Translations under genes and position numbers: made by a program
In this document: positions 54,001 through 64,000 of the stretch, in pieces
How the letters are laid out: every line of letters begins with the position of its first letter
How positions within the stretch are numbered: the first letter of the stretch is position 1
Notes under the pieces: generated by a model
Database searches by the model: none
What the model saw: only the letters and a program-made list of their open reading frames with translations
What the model was told of the DNA's origin: nothing
Origin: Archivesica marissinica
Taxonomy: Eukaryota > Mollusca > Bivalvia > Venerida > Vesicomyidae
DNA: 64,000 nucleotides
Direction: 5' to 3'
Assembly: GCA_014843695.1 (NCBI GenBank)
Contig: CM026404.1
Location: 82,949,787 to 83,013,786, forward strand

Positions 54001-56644
54001 CCACGTAAACAGCATACAACACCTTTATCACTTCCCATATATACCCGGTGTTCCACGTAAACAGCATACAACACCGTTATCACTTCCCATATATACCCGG
54101 TGTTCCACGTAAACAGCATACAACACCGTTATCACTTCCCATATATACCTGGTGTTCCACGTAAACAACATACAACACCATTATCACTTCCCATATATAC
54201 CCGGTGTTCCACGTAAACAACATACAACACCATTATCACTTCCCATATATATATATATATACCCGGTGTTCCACGTAAGCAACATACAACACCGTTATCA
54301 CTTCCCATATATATATATATACCCGGTGTTCCACGTAAACAGCATACAACACCGTTATCACTTCCCATATATACCCGGTGTTCCACGAAAACACATACAA
54401 CACCGTTATCACTTCCCATATATACCCGGTGTTCCACGTAAACAGCATACAACACCATTATCACTTCCCATATATATATATACCCCGTGTTCCACGTAAA
54501 CAGCATACAACACCGTTATCACTTCCCATATATACCCGGTGTTCCACGTAAACAGCATACAACACCGTTATCACTTCCCATATATATATATACCGGTGTT
54601 CCATTAAACAGCATACAACACTGTTATCACTTCCCATATATACCCGGTGTTCCACGTAAACAGCATACAACACCGTTATCACTTCCCATATATATTATAC
54701 CGTGTTCCACGTAAACAGCATACAACACCATTATCACTTCCCATATATAACTGATGTTCCACGTAAACAACATACAACACCGTTATCACTTCCCATATAT
54801 ACCCGGTCCACATAAACAGCATACAACACCATTATCACTTCCCATATATAATCGATGTTCCACGTAAACAGCATACAACACCATTATCACTTCCCATATA
54901 TACCTGGTGTTCCACGTAAACAACATACAACACCGTTATCACTTCCCATATATAATCGATGTTCCACGTAAACAGCATACAACACCATTATCACTTTCCA
55001 TATATATATATATATACCCGGTGATCCACGTAAACAACATACAACACCATTATCACTTCCCATATATACCCGGTGTTCCACGTAAACAGCATACAACACC
55101 GTTATCACTTCCCATATATACCCGGTGTTCCACGTAAACAGCATACAACACCATTATCACTTCCCATATATACCTGGTGTTCCACGTAAACAACATACAA
55201 CACCATTATCACTTCCCATATATACCCGGTGTTCCACGTAAACAGCATACAACACCATTATCACTTCCCATATATACCCGGTGTTCCACGTAAACAACAT
55301 ACAACACCATTATCACTTCCCATATATAAATATATACCCGGTGTTCCACGTAAGCAACATACAACACCGTTATCACTTCCCATATATACCCGGTGTTCCA
55401 CGTAAACAGCATACAACACCGTTATCACTTCCCATATATACCCGGTGTTCCACGTAAACAACATACAACACCATTATCACTTCCCATATATACCCGGTGT
55501 TCCACGTAAACAGCATACAACACCATTATCACTTCCCATATATACCCGGTGTTCCACGTAAACAACATACAACACCATTATCACTTCCCATATATATATA
55601 TATATACCCGGTGTTCCACGTAAGCAACATACAACACCGTTATCACTTCCCATATATATATATATACCCGGTGTTCCACGTAAGCAACATACAACACCGT
55701 TATCACTTCCCATATATACCCGGTCTTCCACGTAAACAGCATACAACACCATTATCACTTCCCATATATAACTGATGTTCCACGTAAACAACATACAACA
55801 CCGTTATCACTTCTCATATATAATCGATGTTCCACGTAAACAGCATACAACACCGTTATCACTTCCCATATATAATCGATGTTCCACGTAAATAGCATAC
55901 AACACCGTTATCACTTCCCATATATATACCCGGTGTTCCACGTAAACAGCATACAACACCGTTATCACTTCCCATATATACCCGGTGTTCCACGTAAACA
56001 ACATACAACACCGTTATCACTTCCCATATATACCCGGTGTTCCACGTAAACAGCATACAATACCGTTATCACTTCCCATATATACCCGGTGTTCCACGTA
56101 AACAACATACAACACCATTATCACTTCCCATATATACCTGGTGTTCCACGTAAACAGCATACAACACCATTATCACTTCCCATATATATATATATACCCG
56201 GTGTTCCACGTAAACAGCATACAACACCGTTATCACTTCCCATATATACCCGGTGTTCCACGTAAACAGCATACAACACCGTTATCACTTCCCATATATA
56301 CCCACAAACACAACAACCTATCACTTCTCATATATACCCGGTGTTCCACGTAAACAGCATACAACACCGTTATCACTTCCCATATATAATCGGTGTTCCA
56401 CGTAAACAGCATACAACACCGTTATCACTTCCCATATATAATCGTGTTCCACGTAAACAGCATACAACACCGTTATCACTTCCCATATATAACCGGTGTT
56501 CCACGTAAACAGCATACAACACCATTATCACTTCCCATATATAACTGATGTTCCACATAAACAACATACAACACTGTTATCACTTCCCATATATATATAT
56601 ACCCGGTGTTCCACGTAAACAGCATACAACACTGTTATCACTTC

Positions 56645-56684
<40 letters not shown>

Positions 56685-58823
56685 TATACCCGGTGTTCCA
56701 CGTAAACAGCATACAACACCGTTATCACTTCCCATATATATATATATATATATACCCGGTGTTCCACGTAAACAGCATACAACACCGTTATCACTTCCCA
56801 TATATATATATATATACCCGGTGTTCCACGTAAACAACATACAACACCGTTATCACTTCCCATATATACCCGGTGTTCCACGAAAACAACATACAACACC
56901 GTTATCACTTCCCATATATACCCGGTGTTCCACGTAAACAGCATACAACACCGTTATCACTTCCCATATATAATCGATGTTACACGTAAACAACATACAA
57001 CACTGTTATCACTTCCCATATATAACCGATGTTCCACGTAAACAGCATACAACACCGTTATCACTTCCCATATATATATATATATACCCGGTGTTACACG
57101 TAAACAACATACAACACCGTTATCACTTCCCATATATACCCGGTGTTCCACGTAAACAGCATACAACACCGTTATCACTTTCCATATATACCTGGTGTTC
57201 CACGTAAACAGCATACAACACCGTTATCACTTCCCATATATATATATATAAACGGTGTTCCACGTAAACAGCATACAACACCGTTATCACTTCCCATATA
57301 TATATATATATACCCGGTGTTCCATGTAAACAGCATACAACACCATTATCACTTCCCATATATATATATATACCCGGTGTTCCACGTAAACAGCATACAA
57401 CACCGTTATCACTTCCCATATATACCCGGTGTTCCACGTAAACAACATACAACACCGTTATCACTTCCCAAATATATACCCGGTGTTCCACGTAAACAAC
57501 ATACAACACCATTATCACTTCCCATATATATATATATATACCCGGTGTTCCACATAAACAGCATACAACACCATTATCACTTCCCATATATATATATATA
57601 CCCGGTGTTCCACATAAACAGCATACAACACCATTATCACTTCCCATATATACCCGGTGTTCCACGTAAACAACATACAACACCATTATCACTTCCCATA
57701 TATATATATATATACCCGGTGTTCCACGTAAACAGCATACAACACCATTATCACTTCCCATATATACCCGGTGTTCCACGTAAACAGCATACAACACCAT
57801 TATCACTTCCCATATATAACTGATGTTCCACGTAAACAACATACAACACCGTTATCACTTCCCATATATACCCGGTGTTCCACATAAACAGCATACAACA
57901 CCATTATCACTTCCCATATATAACTGATGTTCCACGTAAACAGCATACAACACCATTATCACTTCCCATATATAATCGATGTTCCACGTAAACAGCATAC
58001 AACACCATTATCACTTCCCATATATACCTGGTGTTCCACGTAAACAACATACAACACCGTTATCACTTCCCATATATAATCGATGTTCCATGTAAACAGC
58101 ATACAACACCGTTATCACTTCCCATATATACCCGGTGTTCCACGTAAACAGCATACAACACCGTTATCACTTCCCATATATACCTGGTGTTCCACGTAAA
58201 CAACATACAACACCATTATCACTTCCCATATATACCCGGTGTTCCACGTAAACAACATACAACACCATTATCACTTCCCATATATATATATATATACCCG
58301 GTGTTCCACGTAAGCAACATACAACACCGTTATCACTTCCCATATATATATATATATACCCGGTGTTCCACGTAAACAGCATACAACACCGTTATCACTT
58401 CCCATATATACCCGGTGTTCCACGAAAACAACATACAACACCGTTATCACTTCCCATATATACCCGGTGTTCCACGTAAACAGCATACAACACCATTATC
58501 ACTTCCCATATATACCCGGTGTTCCACGTAAACAGCATACAACACCGTTATCACTTCCCATATATATATATATACCCGGTGTTCCACGTAAACAGCATAC
58601 AACACCGTTATCACTTCCCATATATAATCGGTGTTCCACGTAAACAGCATACAACACCATTATCACTTCCCATATATAACTGATGTTCCACATAAACAAC
58701 ATACAACACCGTTATCACTTCCCATATATATATATACCCGGTGTTCCACGTAAACAGCATACAACACTGTTATCACTTCCCATATATATATATATATACC
58801 CGGTGTTCCACGTAAACAGCATA
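48051..58823. repeat. 52-bp satellite with variable (TA)n spacers, about 190 copies, to gap
   Basis: Unit CCCGGTGTTCCACGTAAACA GCATACAACACCGTTATCAC TTCCCATATATA, with (TA) runs of 2 to more than 15 between units. Variants (AATCGATG, AACTGATG, GTTACACG, CATTATC) recur in the same order about 3.5-4.1 kb apart, for example CCGGTCCACATAAACAGC at 50691 and 54803. Three A/C-only inserts interrupt it. More than sixty short frames (FHVNSIQHHYHFPY / MLFTWNTGYIWEV types) are repeat artefacts. Confidence 0.97.
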
Positions 58824-59823
58824 NNNNNNNNNNNNNNNNNNNNNNNNNNNNNNNNNNNNNNNNNNNNNNNNNNNNNNNNNNNNNNNNNNNNNNNNNNNNN
58901 NNNNNNNNNNNNNNNNNNNNNNNNNNNNNNNNNNNNNNNNNNNNNNNNNNNNNNNNNNNNNNNNNNNNNNNNNNNNNNNNNNNNNNNNNNNNNNNNNNNN
59001 NNNNNNNNNNNNNNNNNNNNNNNNNNNNNNNNNNNNNNNNNNNNNNNNNNNNNNNNNNNNNNNNNNNNNNNNNNNNNNNNNNNNNNNNNNNNNNNNNNNN
59101 NNNNNNNNNNNNNNNNNNNNNNNNNNNNNNNNNNNNNNNNNNNNNNNNNNNNNNNNNNNNNNNNNNNNNNNNNNNNNNNNNNNNNNNNNNNNNNNNNNNN
59201 NNNNNNNNNNNNNNNNNNNNNNNNNNNNNNNNNNNNNNNNNNNNNNNNNNNNNNNNNNNNNNNNNNNNNNNNNNNNNNNNNNNNNNNNNNNNNNNNNNNN
59301 NNNNNNNNNNNNNNNNNNNNNNNNNNNNNNNNNNNNNNNNNNNNNNNNNNNNNNNNNNNNNNNNNNNNNNNNNNNNNNNNNNNNNNNNNNNNNNNNNNNN
59401 NNNNNNNNNNNNNNNNNNNNNNNNNNNNNNNNNNNNNNNNNNNNNNNNNNNNNNNNNNNNNNNNNNNNNNNNNNNNNNNNNNNNNNNNNNNNNNNNNNNN
59501 NNNNNNNNNNNNNNNNNNNNNNNNNNNNNNNNNNNNNNNNNNNNNNNNNNNNNNNNNNNNNNNNNNNNNNNNNNNNNNNNNNNNNNNNNNNNNNNNNNNN
59601 NNNNNNNNNNNNNNNNNNNNNNNNNNNNNNNNNNNNNNNNNNNNNNNNNNNNNNNNNNNNNNNNNNNNNNNNNNNNNNNNNNNNNNNNNNNNNNNNNNNN
59701 NNNNNNNNNNNNNNNNNNNNNNNNNNNNNNNNNNNNNNNNNNNNNNNNNNNNNNNNNNNNNNNNNNNNNNNNNNNNNNNNNNNNNNNNNNNNNNNNNNNN
59801 NNNNNNNNNNNNNNNNNNNNNNN
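58824..59823. other. Assembly gap, exactly 1000 N
   Basis: The same fixed size as the first gap, inside or at the end of the 52-bp array. Size and adjacency unknown. Confidence 1.
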
Positions 59824-61244
59824 ACCACGTGTTATAACCTATATCTATACTGTATCAATCACGTGTTATAACATATATCTATACTGTATCAATCACGTGT
59901 TATAACCTATATACTGTATCAATCACGTGTTAAAACATATATCTATACTGTATCAATCACGTGTTATAACATATATCTATACTGTATCAATCACGTGTTA
60001 TAACCTATATACTGTATCAATCACGTGTTATAACCTATATCTATAATGTATCACTCCTTTATTATAACATATATCTATACTGTATCAATCATGTGTTATA
60101 ACATATATCTATACTGTATCAATCACGTGTGATAACATATATATAACTGTATCAATCACATGTTATAACATATATATATATACTGTATCAGTCACGTGTT
60201 ATAACATATATCTATACTCTTTCAATCACGTTTTATAACATATATCTATACTGTATCAATCACGTGTTATAACCTATATCTATACTGTATCAACCACGTG
60301 TTATAACATATATCTATACTGTATCAATCACATGTTATAACATATATCTATACTGTATCAATCACGTGTTATAACATATATCTATACTGAATCAATCCCG
60401 TGTTATAACATATATCTATACTGTATCAATCACTTTATAACATATATCTATACTGTATCAATCACGTGTTATAACATATATCTATACTGTATCAATCACG
60501 CGTTATAACATATATATATATATATACTGTATCAATCGCATGTTATAACATATATCTATACTGTATCAACCACGTGTTATAGCATATATCTATACTGTAT
60601 CAATCACGTGTTATAATCTATATATACTGTATCAATCACGTGTTATAACATATATATATATATATATATACACTGTATCAATCACGTGCTATAACCTATA
60701 TCTATACTGTATCAATCACGTGTTATAACCTATATATACTGCATCAATCCTTTATTATAACATATATCTATACTGTATCAACCACGTGTTATAACATATA
60801 TCTATACTGCATCAATCACGTGTTATAACCTATATCTATACTGTATCAACCACGTGTTATAACATATATCTATACTGTCTCAATCACATGTTATAACATA
60901 TATCTATACTGTATCAATCCTTTGTTATAACATATATCTATACTGTATCAATCACGTGTTATAACATATATCTATACTGTCTCAATCACATGTTATAACA
61001 TATATATACTCTATCAATCACGTGTTATGACATATATCTATACTGTATCAATCACGTGTTATAACATATATCTATACTGTATCAATCACGTGTAATAACA
61101 TATATCTAAACTGTATCAATCACGTGTTATAACATATATCTATACTGTATCAATCACGTGTTATAACATATATCTATACTGTATCAATCACGTGTTATAA
61201 CATATATATAAATGTATCAATCACGTGTTATAACATATATCTAT
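59824..61244. repeat. 34-bp tandem array with CACGTG, about 41 copies
   Basis: Unit ATCAATCACGTGTTATAACA TATATCTATACTGT. Most units hold the palindromic E-box CACGTG. It begins at the gap edge. Confidence 0.96.
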
Positions 61245-61245
61245 C

Positions 61246-61525
61246 ACCGTTCACTGTCCGGTTATGTCAACCGTCACTTTCCGGTAATATCAACGTTCAT
61301 CGTCCGGTAATATCAACGTTCCCTGTCCGGTAATATCAACGTTCACTGTCCGGTAATATCAACGTTCACTGTCCTGTAATATCAACGTTTATCGTTCGGT
61401 AATATCAATGTGCATCGTCCGGTAATATCGACATTATCGTCCGGTAATATCAATGTTCATCGTCCGGTAATATCAACGTTTACTGTCCGGTAATATCAAC
61501 GTTCTCCGCACGGTAATATCAACGA
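61246..61525 (+). repeat. 23-bp tandem array, forward orientation, about 12 copies
   Basis: Unit GTCCGGTAATATCAACGTTC plus ACT or ATC. The array at 63274-64000 is its reverse complement. Confidence 0.94.
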
Positions 61526-62033
61526 TGTATCGCTGTATCTAGGTCATTCCATGGCGTTATCATTGCGTATCTATGTATCTAGGTCATTCCATGGCATTAG
61601 CATTGCGTATCGATGTATCTAGATCATTACATGGCATTAGCATTGCGTATCGATGTATCTAGGTCATTCCATGGCGTTAGCATTGCGTATCGATGTATCT
61701 AGGTCATTCCATGGTGTTAGCATTGCGTATCGATGTATCTAGGTCATTCCATGGTGTTAGCATTGCGTATCGATGTATCTAGGTCATTCCATGGCGTTAG
61801 CATTGCGTATCGATGTATCTAGGTCATTCCATGGCGTTAACATTGCGTATCGATGTATCTAGGTCATTACATGGCGTTAGCATTGCGTATCGATGTATCT
61901 AGGTCATTCCATGGCGTTAACATTGCGTATCGATGTATCTAGGCCATTCCATGGCGTTAGCATTGCGTATCGATGTATCTAGGTCATTACATTGTGTGCG
62001 TATCGATGTATCTAGGTCATTCTATAATGTTAT
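61526..62033. repeat. 40-bp tandem array, about 12.5 copies
   Basis: Unit GCGTATCGATGTATCTAGGT CATTCCATGGCGTTAGCATT with few changes. Confidence 0.95.
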
Positions 62034-62524
62034 TATTATCTATATGACCATAGGCTAGCTCTAAGCCAGATACTAGTATGTGTATATTTAAAGTATTATC
62101 TTGTCGGTCAAACATGGGAAGATATTATATCGGTTTGGAGAAGCCCTACTGGCATAGGCTAGGTATTATTAATTCATTTGTGAAGAGTTCATATCAGTGG
62201 TAGGGCTTTGAAACCAGTCAACATTGTGCCGTCCCTAGTTAGTGGTTAGTGGATTTTTATTTCAAACAATTAGCCATTCTAAGAAGTTACTTTATAACTA
62301 GATTCTATTTCACGAGAGCCTCCAATTAAAAATCGCTAAAAATCTAGGTTCGTATCTATATTATAAACGTTATTGTCGCTTGACATCACTCGCCATTTTA
62401 TCCAAGAAACGTGGTACGGCACGCTTGATTAATACTGATATAATTTGCACACGTAAAGTTAATCGAGTGTGCGCTTAGGTGTGTTATACTATTAGAGTGT
62501 ATATGTATACTAAAATAAATATAT
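62034..62524. other. Unassigned sequence between arrays
   Basis: No exon, tRNA-like box or inverted end recognised. Confidence 0.4.
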
Positions 62525-62775
62525 AAACTTTATTTATATTACACCGATTGCGAAACAAGCTGTAGTAACTTTATATTAATCACTCTCGTTGGCGCAGATG
62601 ACAGCGTATGTGTGGTCATTCGTGTGGGACGAAACCGGAGTACCCGGAGAAAACGCACATGTCCGAGTTTATGACCACCGTCCGTGTCATCTGAAATACT
62701 TCCCAGTCCGAGGATCGAACCCGGGTTGCATTGGTGAGAGGCGAGTGTGCTAATCACTGCACTAATCGGACTGCC
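62525..62775 (-). repeat. SINE type A, minus, full length
   Basis: AAACTTTATTTATATTACAC tail on plus at left, GGAGTACCCGGAGAAAACGC body, CACTAATCGGACTGCC head at right. Confidence 0.86.
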
Positions 62776-62827
62776 GAATAAACGTTTAAATGATGGCATT
62801 CCGTCTTTGCACTTTACATATGATAGC

Positions 62828-63273
<446 letters not shown>

Positions 63274-64000
63274 TTGATATTACCGGACTGTGAACGTTGA
63301 TATTACCGGAGAGTGAACGTTGATATTACCGGACAGTGAACATTGATATTACCTGACAGTGAACGTTGATATTACCTGACAGTGAACGTTGATATTACCG
63401 GACAGTGAACGTTGATATTACCGGGCAGTGAACATTGATAGTACCGGACTGTGAACGTTGATAGTACCGTGCAGTGAACGTTGATAGTACCGGACAGTGA
63501 ACGTTGATAGTACCGGGCAGTGAACGTTGATAGTATCGGACAGTGAACGTTGATATTACCGGACGATGAAAGTTGATATTACCGGACGATGAAAGTTGAT
63601 ATTACCGGACGATGAACGTTGATATTACCGGACGATGAAAGTTGATATTACCAGACTGTGAACGTTGATATTACCGGACGATGAACGTTGATATTACCGG
63701 ACGATGAACATTGATATTACCGGACGATGAACGTTGATATTACCGGACTGTGAACGTTGATATTACCGTACAGTGAACGTTGATATTACCGGACAGTGAA
63801 CGTTGATAGTACCGGACTGTGAACGTTGATATTACCGTACAATGAACGTTGATATTACCGTACAGTGAACGTTGATATTACCGGGCAGTGAACGTTGATA
63901 GTACCGGATAGTGAACGTTGATATTACCGGACAGTGAAAGTTAATAGTACCGGATAGTGAACGTTGATAGTACCGGGCAGTGAACGTTGATAGTACCGGA
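63274..64000 (-). repeat. 23-bp tandem array, inverted orientation, to window end, about 31 copies
   Basis: Unit GAACGTTGATATTACCGGAC AGT is the reverse complement of the 61246-61525 unit. Variants ATAGTACC and GACGATGAA form local blocks. Confidence 0.95.

Noticed and set aside
48051..58823. More than sixty short frames such as FHVNSIQHHYHFPY
   Set aside because: All are phase readings of the 52-bp satellite; none extends beyond a few units.
32271..61244. CRISPR-like regular repeats
   Set aside because: The genome is clearly eukaryotic, the units are contiguous, and there are no unique spacers; the (TA)n hinges are not spacers.

Overview
This window is eukaryotic nuclear DNA from an invertebrate. 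It has many-exon genes with GT-AG introns, several tRNA-derived SINE families, Tc1/mariner, hAT and ISL2EU-type DNA transposons, and a very heavy load of minisatellites. The SINE and repeat style (for example the AAGGGGCAATAACTC-type repeat near 20.68 kb) suggests a mollusc, probably a bivalve. That is a judgement from repeat style, not proof. By my estimate roughly half of the non-N sequence is tandem repeat. Two blocks of exactly 1000 N (30524-31523 and 58824-59823) are placeholder scaffold gaps, so order, orientation and distance across them are not established.

Left part (1-30523). The host gene is on the minus strand: a DHX57-like DEAH-box RNA helicase. I found twelve consecutive exons whose splice phases all agree, from helicase motif V (29126-29239) down to the C-terminal OB-fold-like region (2643-2732). 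The N-terminal half is missing at the gap and the last exons lie beyond the left edge. Its 8.7 kb intron at 2733-11414 holds a complete-looking 7.45 kb ISL2EU-type transposon (2968-10416) with AT target duplication and terminal inverted repeats. That element carries a THAP-DDE transposase on plus and a SWIM-YqaJ nuclease on minus. Their exons are interleaved: each gene's terminal coding exon lies inside an intron of the other. Other introns of the helicase gene hold SINEs (some nested, with clear target duplications), MITEs, a hAT transposase fragment split by a TA-flanked element, and about ten tandem arrays.

Middle part (31524-58823) is one contig bounded by tandem arrays at both ends. It carries six plus-strand exons of a tetratricopeptide-repeat (TPR) protein (31838-45220), with an 8.6 kb array of an 18-bp unit filling the first intron. 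An intact Tc1-type DD34E transposase follows (46251-47264, minus). From 48.05 kb to the gap lies a 10.8 kb array of a 52-bp unit with variable (TA)n spacers and about 4 kb higher-order duplications.

Right part (59824-64000) is almost all satellite: a 34-bp CACGTG-containing array, a 23-bp array, a 40-bp array, a SINE, a (CTGT)n microsatellite, and the same 23-bp array again in inverted orientation up to the window end.

The most interesting points are the interdigitated opposite-strand genes of the ISL2EU element, two independent arrays built from an exon 3' end plus its splice donor (one in each host gene), satellites derived from a MITE and from a SINE body, and a set of unexplained runs made only of A and C that interrupt unrelated arrays and may be an assembly artefact.
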